A stretch of 64,000 bases of DNA from an uncultured Bacteroides sp. (GCF_963675905.1 NZ_OY780936.1:62001-126000), one strand, 5' to 3'; shown: positions 35,101 to 44,140, numbered from the stretch's first letter. Notes: a model not told the origin generated them from the letters alone. Program-made: numbers and translations.

Positions 35101-36378
35101 ATGATTGGTGCGAAAAATATATCCCTTTTATGTCTGTTTTCAATCTTTTTATTAAGCTGCGGAAATAGCAAAAATATCAACCCTGATAATTACGCATTAT
35201 TTGACGATAATGGTGGGCTGAAGAATTGTCCTGCGCCTGATCCGATTTATAAAACAGGCAAAATAAAATGCTTTATTGAGAGCTCAGGTAGTATGGCTGG
35301 ATTCTTTCAGGCCAATAAAATTACTGGGTTCAAATCGGACGTTTGGTCGGTGCTGAATGAATTCTACGACAAGATTGACTCTGTACGGTTGTTTCGTGAC
35401 GCCAGTGAGCCGATTGAAAAGATGGTTTTAGCAGATTTCAGAAGAGACATGAATGCCGGTAATTTCCGTTTTGCGGGCTCTACCCAGATTCCTCAGATGC
35501 TAAAAGATGTGGTTCTTTCTCTCGGTAAAAACGATGTAGGAATGTTTATCTCCGATATGAAATATTCTCCCATGGGAAGTCAGGCGGACGTACTTCTTAC
35601 ACAGTATGGCACAGATGTGAAAAACGTTATCAAGAATACACCGTATGCTTTTTCTATCATTGGACTAACCTCTTCTTACATCACCGGAAGAGGCAAAACA
35701 GTTGAAAATAGTCCTTATTACATTATTCTGATTGGTAATGATCTTCCGGTTAATAAAATGAAGCAGAGAATTATGCAGAGCATCCGGAAAGAGAATCTGC
35801 TAGGCGAGATTTCGTTTTACAGAAAGGAGTTTCCAACACCAATGTACACTTTACTTGCTAACAGAGGGATAGTGAATGGCGTAACGTACGAATCGGATAA
35901 TAAGCTGTATTATACCATTGGCGATATAAATAAAAAATCGGATGTAACTTTCTATCTGGCAGCAGATTTTACTAAATTGCCATACTATTTGTTTTCTGAT
36001 AATAAGCAATTAATGCAGCAGCTGGAAGTAAAAGCTGATGGTGCCAGGGCCACAATAGAAGAATTGACTGATAGTGCCTCATTTGATTTTGGGAATGGAA
36101 GCCGCGAAGCTGCCAATAAAGTGCATGCCACTCATTTTATAAAGATTAAAGTCTCGGATATTTTAGATGGAGCTACTCAGGTAAGTGTATCTGTAAAGAG
36201 GAAGGAAGCTGGTTGGGTTTCTGATGTTTGCGGTGCAAAGTACGAGGCTGAATACGATAAGACAATCAGCTTTGAACAACTGATATCAGGCTTGAATGGT
36301 GCGTATAATACGGAAAAACAAAGTAAATATTATTATAATGCTCCCTTCGCTGTTTTAATTACTGAAGGGAAAAGATAA
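35101..36378 (+). CDS. von Willebrand A-like lipoprotein, gene 1 of the six-gene system
   Basis: 425 residues. Signal peptide with lipobox FLLSC (Cys20), so an inner- or outer-membrane-anchored periplasmic lipoprotein. The central part fits a vWA fold: a first strand KIKCFIE ending in E60-S-S62-G-S64-M, a candidate T128 in AGSTQIP, and D152 in MFISDMK, which together would form a metal-ion adhesion site in which Glu replaces the usual Asp. C-terminal ~150 residues are predicted beta-rich (DVTFYLAADF, THFIKIKVSD, TQVSVSVKRK) and unlike any family I recognise. It is first in a compact operon with a tubulin-like GTPase, an Hsp70/actin-fold protein and a MotA/MotB-like pair, and would be its periplasmic component. 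Domain call is from motif order only. Confidence 0.65.
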   Translation: MIGAKNISLLCLFSIFLLSCGNSKNINPDNYALFDDNGGLKNCPAPDPIYKTGKIKCFIESSGSMAGFFQANKITGFKSDVWSVLNEFYDKIDSVRLFRDASEPIEKMVLADFRRDMNAGNFRFAGSTQIPQMLKDVVLSLGKNDVGMFISDMKYSPMGSQADVLLTQYGTDVKNVIKNTPYAFSIIGLTSSYITGRGKTVENSPYYIILIGNDLPVNKMKQRIMQSIRKENLLGEISFYRKEFPTPMYTLLANRGIVNGVTYESDNKLYYTIGDINKKSDVTFYLAADFTKLPYYLFSDNKQLMQQLEVKADGARATIEELTDSASFDFGNGSREAANKVHATHFIKIKVSDILDGATQVSVSVKRKEAGWVSDVCGAKYEAEYDKTISFEQLISGLNGAYNTEKQSKYYYNAPFAVLITEGKR

Positions 36379-36395
36379 CGCTAAAAATTTAGATT

Positions 36396-36833
36396 ATGTA
36401 CGACTTCTTATTGGAACAATTAATAGGGAAATGGTCTGAGTTTATAAACAGCTTTTCCCCCGATGAAGTAGATATGGAAGCTGCAAAAAAAGTACAGACC
36501 CTGTTCGAAAATCAATATTTTACGCTTGGTGCTGTAATGTTTTTACTGGCTATTGCGGCATGGGCAATTTATTATCTTTGGCTCAACAGTTTGCCCGGCT
36601 TGTTTTACAAAAGCAAATATTGGGTACTGACAGGGGCAAGTTGTTCAGTGCTGACGGGTATTGCAACTTACTTTATTATAAAATCGAAGGTGACTATTAA
36701 TTTCCCGTTTGGAGAGTATACCGCTGGAATTGTGACGATTAATTGTCTGTATAGCATAATTGTATTTTTTCTGCTTTCTGTTTTTTTCAATGGCTTTACA
36801 AACGCAAAAACTACTCCATTTAAACTATTCTGA
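36396..36833 (+). CDS. Small three-helix membrane protein, gene 2 of the six-gene system
   Basis: 145 residues, no family recognised. An acidic N-terminal ~40 residues (FSPDEVDMEAAKKVQ) precede three hydrophobic helices at about 42-63, 76-95 and 109-131, with a short C-terminal tail KTTPFKLF. It starts 17 bases after the vWA-like lipoprotein and ends two bases before the tubulin-like gene, so it is surely co-translated. Topology predicts the N-terminus and C-terminus on opposite sides. By position it may link the periplasmic lipoprotein to the cytoplasmic GTPase; that is inference. Confidence 0.7.
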   Translation: MYDFLLEQLIGKWSEFINSFSPDEVDMEAAKKVQTLFENQYFTLGAVMFLLAIAAWAIYYLWLNSLPGLFYKSKYWVLTGASCSVLTGIATYFIIKSKVTINFPFGEYTAGIVTINCLYSIIVFFLLSVFFNGFTNAKTTPFKLF

Positions 36834-36835
36834 TT

Positions 36836-38296
36836 ATGAGTACATTTCTGTTTTGTATCGGTGGAACCGGGCTCAGGGTGATGAAATCTCTGACAATGCT
36901 TTTGGCATCGGGTTATAAAGCCTGTAACGAGAAAGGCGAGAGCGAGGATATTATCCCTGTACTGATTGATCCGCATAAATCGCTGGACGAATTTACCAAT
37001 TGCAAGAAGTCGCTTGATAGATATTGCGAGATTAGAAGCATGATTGCAAGAGGTGCTCTGATGCAGGATAATTTCTTTCATACCCGGATTGTTTCTTTAG
37101 GAAACTTGGGGGCAAACAATGATGAAAACTCTAATTTTGATTACGATCTCCGGCTGGATTGCAGTTTCGGTGAATTTATAAAGAAGAGCAAGTTGCCTAC
37201 CGACTCTGTGAGTCAGGATCTTATTAATCTGCTTTACTCAGAATCGAATATAAACAGATCTCTTGCTGTTGGCTTTAAGGGAAGTCCCAACGTGGGGTGT
37301 GTGGTACTGAATAATTTCGAGGACCAGAACTGGTTTCAGGACTTAACTTCCAAATTCGGTCAGGGAGACAAGATATTTATTGTTGCATCTGTTTTTGGAG
37401 GTACAGGTGCAAGTGGTTTCCCTTTACTGGTAAAGAAAATACGTTCGTGTGGCAATGCTTATCTGCAGAATGCAAGCATTGGCGCCATTGCTGTAATGCC
37501 CTATTTTGAACTGACTCCTCCCAAAAAAGAAGATCCGAATAATGATATTAATTCCAGTTGCTTTATCACTAAAACAAAGGCTGCGTTAAGTTATTATGAT
37601 AAGGAACTGAAAGTGGACAGCCTTTATTATATTGCCGATGATAAACAGCAGAAACCCTATACCAATGATGAGGAACTGCAAAAAAATGGTACTCACTTTA
37701 TTGAGTTTATGGCGGCTACTTCAGTATTTCATTACATAAAAAGCACTCCGGCAGAGCAGAACAAAATGCCGGACGACAGGAAGACTGAATATTACAGCAT
37801 CTGCATAGATAATAATTCAGAGGTGATGAACTGGGATAATATTGGTATGGCTCATCAGGAATATATCTATTCATTGCTGAATTATTACACCTTTTCAATG
37901 GTGAACCAATTGGCAAAAGGGGAGAGAGATTTCCCGCTAAGAAAGACTTCCGGTTTTGATGATACTTTCTACAACAGTGGATTCTTTTTATTACTTGATG
38001 AGTTTAATGGAGAATTCTATAAGTGGCTTCATGAACTGAGTGATAACGACAGAGCGTTTGCTCCATTCCTTCTGGAAGGAAACAATGTTTTGAAGAGTTT
38101 TCCACTTCAGGGACATGAGTTTACAAATACAAAGAGATGTTTGTGGTCTAAAATTCCGTATGGACTTTCTTACTATCTGCACGAAATGATTCTCCTTGAA
38201 AAGAAATATAAGAAGCGCAATATGGATAATTTGTACCAGAAATATACGGAGATGATGTATGAGGCGATTGATAATATAAATAAGTTTATAAAGTGA
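36836..38296 (+). CDS. Tubulin-like GTPase (Tubulin_2-like), gene 3 of the six-gene system
   Basis: 486 residues, soluble. Two nucleotide-binding features of the tubulin/FtsZ superfamily stand out: FLFCIGGTGLRVMKSL (G9-G-T-G12) at the very N-terminus, as in Tubulin-like (Tubulin_2) proteins, and VASVFGGTGASGFPLLVKKIRS (residues ~184-204), the G-box equivalent of GGGTGSG. Between them lies a Rossmann-like alpha/beta pattern. The C-terminal ~200 residues match nothing I recognise and lack an obvious T7 catalytic loop, so polymerisation and GTP hydrolysis are uncertain. Starts two bases after gene 2 and ends seven before gene 4. Most likely a GTP-switch or scaffold of the complex. Confidence 0.7.
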   Translation: MSTFLFCIGGTGLRVMKSLTMLLASGYKACNEKGESEDIIPVLIDPHKSLDEFTNCKKSLDRYCEIRSMIARGALMQDNFFHTRIVSLGNLGANNDENSNFDYDLRLDCSFGEFIKKSKLPTDSVSQDLINLLYSESNINRSLAVGFKGSPNVGCVVLNNFEDQNWFQDLTSKFGQGDKIFIVASVFGGTGASGFPLLVKKIRSCGNAYLQNASIGAIAVMPYFELTPPKKEDPNNDINSSCFITKTKAALSYYDKELKVDSLYYIADDKQQKPYTNDEELQKNGTHFIEFMAATSVFHYIKSTPAEQNKMPDDRKTEYYSICIDNNSEVMNWDNIGMAHQEYIYSLLNYYTFSMVNQLAKGERDFPLRKTSGFDDTFYNSGFFLLLDEFNGEFYKWLHELSDNDRAFAPFLLEGNNVLKSFPLQGHEFTNTKRCLWSKIPYGLSYYLHEMILLEKKYKKRNMDNLYQKYTEMMYEAIDNINKFIK

Positions 38297-38303
38297 TACG
38301 GCT

Positions 38304-41300
38304 ATGAAAGAACTGAATATATGCGCAACCGGTGCGTCCAAAAGTGAATGGAGCCCATGTGGACCTATTAATCAGGGGATGATTGCCGGAAAGGTGAAGG
38401 ATAAGAGTACTAAGAACGGCAAAGCACTGAATGCTGTTCCTTCTCCGTTGGCCCGACTTTATGTGGTGAATGATGCGTTCTCCATGCTTACGTATGACTT
38501 GCTGAATAAAACAAATAATTGCGGAGAATGCTATAAATTTATAGTGTCTGACTGTCTGGATGCATTCGAAATTCTCTTTAATCTGAAATATCACGAAGAT
38601 AAAAAAGAGGAGGTCAGAGTCAGGGTATGGAATAAGCAGAAAGGACTTCACGAGCTTCGGAGTGTGGAATCAAATCATTTCGCTAATTCCTTGGAGAGCT
38701 ATCTGACAGACAACTCCTTTGGTGAAGTGAATGAGTTTGTTCTCATAAAATATAAAAATCAGATTTTGGCAGGTTCTTCACCGTTTACATTCTTTTTTAC
38801 TACTCCAAATCTTGATAAATACGAGGATAAGACATTTATGAATCCCGGCTATCAGGAGAGTTTTGATTTGATAAATCCCAATAATAAAAAGAAGTACTTT
38901 ACAGGTATTCGCTTGTTCGAAGACAGAGATGTGCTGTTTCAGAAGTATGTGCTCAATATTGTAGAGAAATGTACTTCCGATCATATTGTTAATTTTAGAA
39001 ATTATATAAAATACTGGGCCTCAAGAATTGATTTGAGCACTATTGATCCGGTAGAGACAAAATCGGTAGTGAGTGAAGACAATAGTACAGTTTCTATTAA
39101 TGGAGTAGAGATTGGTAAAAGTACAGGGATCAATTCAATGAACTTCTTTACCGACCATCTGATAAAGGTCCGTTTTAAGATTAACACAGAAAGTTTTGTT
39201 TGTGGTACTTACATCAATGATAAAGAAGAACGGAATTATGATTATTTACTGCCTCTACGTGTTGAGGCTCTGAATAATATTGATTACCATAAACTCAAAA
39301 TAGAATATCAGGAGTCGGCTAAAGAAGTGAAGGTGATACTGACTTTGCCTGGCGATAATAAACAGAAGACTCAGGTGTACAGAACACAAATAAGCACTGA
39401 AAATGCAGAAGAGAAGTATACCATTATAGCACTCGAAGAATATGTTGCCAATGTCAATCTGGGTATATTCCCATTTTTACAGGTGGTAGATGCAAATGAC
39501 AAACCAACTCCTGATAATGATTATTACAAGGTAATGCTCGCTATTGCAGATGCCGAAAAAAGGATGCCTGTTTCTTTATATAACCTCACTTTCTTCCGGA
39601 AAGTGAACGATTATTATCAGCCTATTCAGGAGGTTGATAAAAATGACTCGATGAACATTTACTGTACCCGTTATGAACGAAGGGCAATTGATGAAAATAG
39701 TGATTTGGGTTCGGTATATTATCAGGTAAACAATACCACTTTTTCTTTAATGCGCTTATCGTTCCCGATTGATTTTACGCATAAGGCTGAGAGCTTGATT
39801 ATTCCGAAGTGGAATAAGAAGAAAATTGGTCCGAGGGAGTTTCACGTAGCAGTTGATTTTGGTACAACAAATACGTTTATTGCATTTACAGGGGATAATG
39901 GTTTTAAACCTAAACCATTTATTATCTCGCCCGATGACCGTCAAGTGGTGATGTTGCATTCTCCGGCTAATAACGAAGGAAACGAAAAGAAAATAACCTC
40001 TTTGTACGAGGAGTTCTTTGGGTTTGATGAATCGGCACTCGATATTCAGGCTTCCGAATTTATTCCTTCAGTTATCATGAGTAAGGAAAATGAGAAATAC
40101 AGCTTTCCTATTCGTACAGCCCTGTGTGAGAAAGTTAACGAAACCGGTGAACTGAAATTACTTGATAACAGCAATATATCGTTTACTTACGAGAAGCGGG
40201 AAATAAGGAAAGAGCAGCATATTGTCAGCAATATAAAATGGAGTGAAGTGGAAAAGGATAAAGAGCGGGTATCCATCTTTATCAATGAAATTCTGCGAAT
40301 GGTGAAGTATAAAATACTGTTGAACGGTGGGAATCCTGAATTGACAAAGATGACATGGTTTAACCCGCTGAGTTTCTCGCAAACAACCAAAGAGAACTAT
40401 AAGCGGATGTGGGAGAGAAATTATAAGGAACTGTTTGGAAGAAGGGCTGAACTTTACAACGTAACCGAATCTGAGGCTCCTTACTACTATTACAGAAATT
40501 GTGGCATACTGGAAGATAATAATTCCGTGCTCACTGTTGATATTGGTGGTGGATCTACCGACTTTATGATCTTTAAGAACGAAGTGCCGGTTAAAGGAAC
40601 GTCTGTAAACTTTGCCTGCAATGATTTGTGGAGGAATGGGTATAACGCCTTCTCGAATGTGAAGGAGAATGGGGTATATAAGAGTATTCAGAAAAAGATT
40701 ACTGAAAACTTTAAATCGACTAATCTGAATGGGCTAAACAAACAATATCTGACGAATGAGAAATATAGTTCGGCCGAGATTATCAATTTCTGGTTTGCCA
40801 ACGAAAATGCTTCTAAGATCAGTGATCAGTTATCTAACGGGGTATATAAAAAGATATTTCTTTTCCACCTTTCAGCTTTGATGTATCATGCGGCTCAGTT
40901 TATGAAAGATTCCGGTGAGGATTATCCTTCGTGCATTATATTCAGTGGTAATGGCAGTAAGTATATCGACCTCTTAAGTAGAAATCAAAAGATTATCGGC
41001 GAATATTGCAGCTTTATATTTGAAGAGGTCTTTGGTGTGAAGGGACGTAAAATTCAGATTGTTCTACCTGCTACCGACAGAAAGGAATCTACTTGCTATG
41101 GTGGTTTGTATAAGGATAATCCCGTAGTGCTTTCCAATTTACTTTTTTTGGGGTGTGAGCTTGGTTATGAAGAGAAGCATAACTTCCATACCTATAAAGA
41201 AGTTCGCGGAGAGAAAAGAGACGAACTGAAAAGCAGTATTATTGAAAATGTGAAATCGTTTATCGGGTTGTTCTGTAAGATGTTTGTTGAGTTGCATTTG

Positions 41301-41837
41301 GGAAGAGAATTTAATGAGAATATAAATCTTAAAGCGTTTGAAGGCCTGTTGATAAGCAAAGTGGAGGGATATTATAATAACGGTTTTTCCAAATATACAA
41401 AGAGTCAGGCGGATGATGCCGAACTTTCGGAGACTTTGTTCTTCTATCCTATAGTAGGACTAATAGATTTTATGACTGGTTTCACTAAAGAAGATCTCGA
41501 TTTATTTATCAATAAAGAGATCTATTATGCCAAGAATATGGATGGTTATGGATTTTTCTATCATAAAAATCTGTCGAAAGAGCAGCGCCTGGATTCTATT
41601 TATAGAATTATGGTAGAGACGGAAAAACCGACAGTAGCTTCTCTTTCGCTTATTTCGAGTGATAGTACGTCGTCAAAGATGATTCCGAATGTGGAAAACT
41701 GGATTAAACCATTTCATGAATTTGATGAATATCCTACATCCGATTGCAAGGTAGTGAAGGAGATTGAACCTGCCCAATTGCATTTGAATGATAATAAATG
41801 GGAAGTTCAGAAAAAGGGAAAGGTTATTTTTAAATAG
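38304..41837 (+). CDS. Large protein with C-terminal Hsp70/actin-fold ATPase, gene 4 of the six-gene system
   Basis: 1177 residues. Residues 1-~510 form an unknown N-terminal region, with a conserved-looking PSPLAR (46-51) and GSSPFTFFFTTP (157-168). From D518 an ASKHA fold starts: phosphate-1 loop D518-F-G-T-T-N-T, phosphate-2 loop D746-I-G-G-G-S-T-D (VLTVDIGGGSTDFMIF) and adenosine motif IIFSGNGSKYIDLL (~877-890). The order and spacing fit Hsp70 relatives; no substrate-binding beta-sandwich typical of DnaK follows, and the last ~280 residues are helical and unassigned. It would hydrolyse ATP and remodel or gate partners. No membrane segment. A hairpin lies between this gene and gene 5. Length is about twice that of DnaK. 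Confidence 0.8.
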   Translation: MKELNICATGASKSEWSPCGPINQGMIAGKVKDKSTKNGKALNAVPSPLARLYVVNDAFSMLTYDLLNKTNNCGECYKFIVSDCLDAFEILFNLKYHEDKKEEVRVRVWNKQKGLHELRSVESNHFANSLESYLTDNSFGEVNEFVLIKYKNQILAGSSPFTFFFTTPNLDKYEDKTFMNPGYQESFDLINPNNKKKYFTGIRLFEDRDVLFQKYVLNIVEKCTSDHIVNFRNYIKYWASRIDLSTIDPVETKSVVSEDNSTVSINGVEIGKSTGINSMNFFTDHLIKVRFKINTESFVCGTYINDKEERNYDYLLPLRVEALNNIDYHKLKIEYQESAKEVKVILTLPGDNKQKTQVYRTQISTENAEEKYTIIALEEYVANVNLGIFPFLQVVDANDKPTPDNDYYKVMLAIADAEKRMPVSLYNLTFFRKVNDYYQPIQEVDKNDSMNIYCTRYERRAIDENSDLGSVYYQVNNTTFSLMRLSFPIDFTHKAESLIIPKWNKKKIGPREFHVAVDFGTTNTFIAFTGDNGFKPKPFIISPDDRQVVMLHSPANNEGNEKKITSLYEEFFGFDESALDIQASEFIPSVIMSKENEKYSFPIRTALCEKVNETGELKLLDNSNISFTYEKREIRKEQHIVSNIKWSEVEKDKERVSIFINEILRMVKYKILLNGGNPELTKMTWFNPLSFSQTTKENYKRMWERNYKELFGRRAELYNVTESEAPYYYYRNCGILEDNNSVLTVDIGGGSTDFMIFKNEVPVKGTSVNFACNDLWRNGYNAFSNVKENGVYKSIQKKITENFKSTNLNGLNKQYLTNEKYSSAEIINFWFANENASKISDQLSNGVYKKIFLFHLSALMYHAAQFMKDSGEDYPSCIIFSGNGSKYIDLLSRNQKIIGEYCSFIFEEVFGVKGRKIQIVLPATDRKESTCYGGLYKDNPVVLSNLLFLGCELGYEEKHNFHTYKEVRGEKRDELKSSIIENVKSFIGLFCKMFVELHLGREFNENINLKAFEGLLISKVEGYYNNGFSKYTKSQADDAELSETLFFYPIVGLIDFMTGFTKEDLDLFINKEIYYAKNMDGYGFFYHKNLSKEQRLDSIYRIMVETEKPTVASLSLISSDSTSSKMIPNVENWIKPFHEFDEYPTSDCKVVKEIEPAQLHLNDNKWEVQKKGKVIFK

Positions 41838-41854
41838 TACGAATAAAATATTCA

Positions 41855-41885
41855 AAGGCCGCAACGCTTGTTTTGCGGTCTTCTT
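41855..41885 (+). terminator. Hairpin between genes 4 and 5 of the six-gene operon
   Basis: A 10-bp stem (41855-41864 with 41873-41882, one G-T wobble) has an 8-nt loop and is followed by CTT rather than a long T-run. It is the only gap over 20 bases inside the operon. It may act as a partial terminator or processing site that sets the amount of the MotA/MotB-like pair relative to the cytoplasmic genes. Confidence 0.5.
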
Positions 41886-41896
41886 AAACTGTAATT

Positions 41897-43258
41897 ATGG
41901 ATATAAGTGTAACAATAATTATCATATCTGTTGTAGTATGGATTCAGTTGGTCTTTTTTCTGAAGACAGCTGTTGGCATAAGAACCCTTAAAAATATATA
42001 TCCTTCAATTGGTTCATTGGGGATATCGAATGAATATGGGACTCAGGTAATTAGTGTACACAGTAAAATTTCCAAAGAATTCGGGGCTATTATTCATGCA
42101 ACCAACACTTATTTGAAAGAAAATCAGGGTACAGTGGATTTCTATGTTATTCAGAATCTTTCGGAGAGAATTTCTGTCTCAAAGGAATCGGAGGTTACAT
42201 CCGAAATTCCTATTCCTTTGTATGTAGGACTAATGGGAACGTTTGTTGGTGTGGGCGTGGGGTTATTCTCTATGAACTTTCTTGGTATTTTCAGTGAAGA
42301 CGGAATACATAGTTTTTTATGGGGAGTACTTATTGCTATGGTGTCCAGTTTTATAGGGTTGCTTTTATCTACCGTTGCCAACTACAGACTAACCAGTGCA
42401 GTAAGGCACAAAGATAGAAAAAAGAATCACTATTATACTTTTATTCAAACAAAGTTGTTACCCGGAATGGGAAGTAACATTGTAGATGCTTTGGGACGAT
42501 TGAAAGGTACGCTCGATAATTTTAATACAGTTTTTTCCGATAATATTGGAAACATAAATAACATTGTTGTCAGTCTTGCTGCAAACATGCAGACAATTGC
42601 TGAAGGGATGGGAACTCAGAAGCAGATTCTGAGTGAGCTGTATAGCAGTAAATTCCAGGACCTGATCAAGGTAAATACAGAAACATTCAACCGTGTTGAG
42701 AAGATTCTACCTGAAGTGGACGACTTTATTAAAAAACAAAAAGACTTAAATGAATTAATGGCGAATAGTACGCAGTTTGTAACAAGTATGCACAAACTGT
42801 TGGATCGTGTTTCTACATTTGAAAACAGCGTAAACGTGCTAGGGGAATCGATTAATGAAAGTCAGTTGCTGGGATCCAAACAGTTGAATCTGGTACAAAG
42901 ACATCTGGATGATCTGGATAAAAAACAATCTCTGATTGAAAACTACACCAATCAGAGCAATGAAATGGTTGAAGATTATCTTAAAGCAAATGTGAAAAAT
43001 GTACGCTCTCTCGTTGATAACTTTGAAACAGCTATAAAAAATGCCTTTGATATAACCAATAATGAAAGTCCGTTCCAGAAATTAACCAAGCTAGATATAA
43101 TCTCCGAGGAGATTAAGAGACTGAATGAAACATTAGCCTCTTATACAAAGAAAGAAGAAGATCTGATAAACGTAGTTTCTAACATTAGTAATGATGTGAA
43201 ATCAATTAGATCAGAGACAATTTTTTCCGATGATGTTGATAATGATACGGAAGGATAA
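41897..43258 (+). CDS. MotA/TolQ/ExbB-like membrane protein with long cytoplasmic tail (ZorA-like), gene 5 of the six-gene system
   Basis: 453 residues. Three transmembrane helices: about 6-23 (IIIISVVVWIQLVFFL), 105-127 (IPLYVGLMGTFVGVGVGLFSM) and 139-163 (LWGVLIAMVSSFIGLLLSTVANY). The middle and third helices, with GLMGTFVGVGVG and a following small-residue helix, are as in the MotA/TolQ/ExbB family. After residue ~180 comes a 270-residue heptad-rich tail predicted to be a long coiled coil, the architecture known for ZorA of the Zorya phage-defence system. It would form a 5-mer around a dimer of the next gene product. Starts 59 bases after gene 4 and ends 8 before gene 6. Confidence 0.72.
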   Translation: MDISVTIIIISVVVWIQLVFFLKTAVGIRTLKNIYPSIGSLGISNEYGTQVISVHSKISKEFGAIIHATNTYLKENQGTVDFYVIQNLSERISVSKESEVTSEIPIPLYVGLMGTFVGVGVGLFSMNFLGIFSEDGIHSFLWGVLIAMVSSFIGLLLSTVANYRLTSAVRHKDRKKNHYYTFIQTKLLPGMGSNIVDALGRLKGTLDNFNTVFSDNIGNINNIVVSLAANMQTIAEGMGTQKQILSELYSSKFQDLIKVNTETFNRVEKILPEVDDFIKKQKDLNELMANSTQFVTSMHKLLDRVSTFENSVNVLGESINESQLLGSKQLNLVQRHLDDLDKKQSLIENYTNQSNEMVEDYLKANVKNVRSLVDNFETAIKNAFDITNNESPFQKLTKLDIISEEIKRLNETLASYTKKEEDLINVVSNISNDVKSIRSETIFSDDVDNDTEG

Positions 43259-43266
43259 AGTATAAT

Positions 43267-43920
43267 ATGAAGAGGAAAGATCTTTTTTGGCCGGCTTTTG
43301 TAGGCTTGTTAACAATTATGTTTGTTATCATGCTTGTGTTGTTTGGCTTAAGTTTTAAGGTGTTTACCCAAAATACGATAGAGATAACAGAGCAAAATAA
43401 ACGCTTAAAAGGGTTGGAAAAAGAATATCTACATACTAGAAGAGTGAATAATGAAATTGAATCATTAGCCTCGGATACAGTGTTTGAGTATTTGCCATCC
43501 TGCAATAAATTTGTAGTAAGAGCCCTAAAAGGAAAAGAAATTTATGTCTGTAACAGTGCAGAAATAAAAGAAGCCTATTTAAAGGAAATGATTGTTGCAG
43601 GTCATTCTCTTGAAGCTTATATTAACAGAGTAAATAAGGTCGATTGGAGGGTTTCTTTTTTATTAATCGTTGAAGGACATTTGGGAAGCTGGTGTGATAA
43701 TAATATCCCACGGAACTCTGATCAGGCTTATCATTTGTCATACCAACGAGCTCTTGGAGTTTTTCGATTGTGGGAGAAAGCTGGAATTGTATTTAAAAAA
43801 CAAAATGTGGAGATTTTGATTTCTGGCAGAGCTTTTGGCGGACAATGTAGGGCTATACATGGTAAGGATAATTATTTTGTAATTCAGCTCCTTTCTAAAA
43901 AAATAGGTGACAGACTTTAA
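43267..43920 (+). CDS. MotB/ZorB-like protein with OmpA-like domain, gene 6 of the six-gene system
   Basis: 217 residues. A single N-terminal helix (about 8-30: WPAFVGLLTIMFVIMLVLF) is followed by a ~45-residue coiled linker and, from about 135, an OmpA-like peptidoglycan-binding domain (FLLIVEGH, NSDQAYHLSYQRALGVFRLW, VEILISGRAFGG). Order matches MotB/ZorB stator subunits. The helix position that normally holds the proton-carrying Asp (as in WxxFxDLM) is Gly13 here, and no other acidic residue lies in the helix. So the pair may not conduct ions in the usual way, or uses another residue. The last gene of the operon; 264 bases follow to the next start. Confidence 0.72.
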   Translation: MKRKDLFWPAFVGLLTIMFVIMLVLFGLSFKVFTQNTIEITEQNKRLKGLEKEYLHTRRVNNEIESLASDTVFEYLPSCNKFVVRALKGKEIYVCNSAEIKEAYLKEMIVAGHSLEAYINRVNKVDWRVSFLLIVEGHLGSWCDNNIPRNSDQAYHLSYQRALGVFRLWEKAGIVFKKQNVEILISGRAFGGQCRAIHGKDNYFVIQLLSKKIGDRL

Positions 43921-44132
43921 TTCTTATCTCCTAATGCAGATGTTTTTATTTGTAATCATAAGTAACTCCAGAATTTTACTGTTTATAAATTAGAATAATC
44001 TTTTACGTCTTTTGGACTTTTATTCTTAAGTTTAAAGCCTGTAAATAAAATAGTTAACAATATTGTTTGATTTGTTATAGCAATAAGTTCTGCTTATATC
44101 TTTAAAAGTGGTTAGTTTGTTCTAATTTTTTA

Positions 44133-44140
44133 TATCTTTG
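44133..44140 (+). promoter_or_regulatory. Bacteroides-type -7 box upstream of the WecA-like gene
   Basis: TATCTTTG, 44 bases before the ATG at 44185. A TTTG is at 44116-44119 but only 13 bases upstream, shorter than usual. Confidence 0.4.

Noticed and set aside
35101-43920. Calling the six-gene operon a Zorya system
   Set aside because: The membrane pair resembles ZorA/ZorB in layout, but ZorC, ZorD or ZorE-type effectors are absent and the helix Asp is missing, so the name would overstate the evidence.
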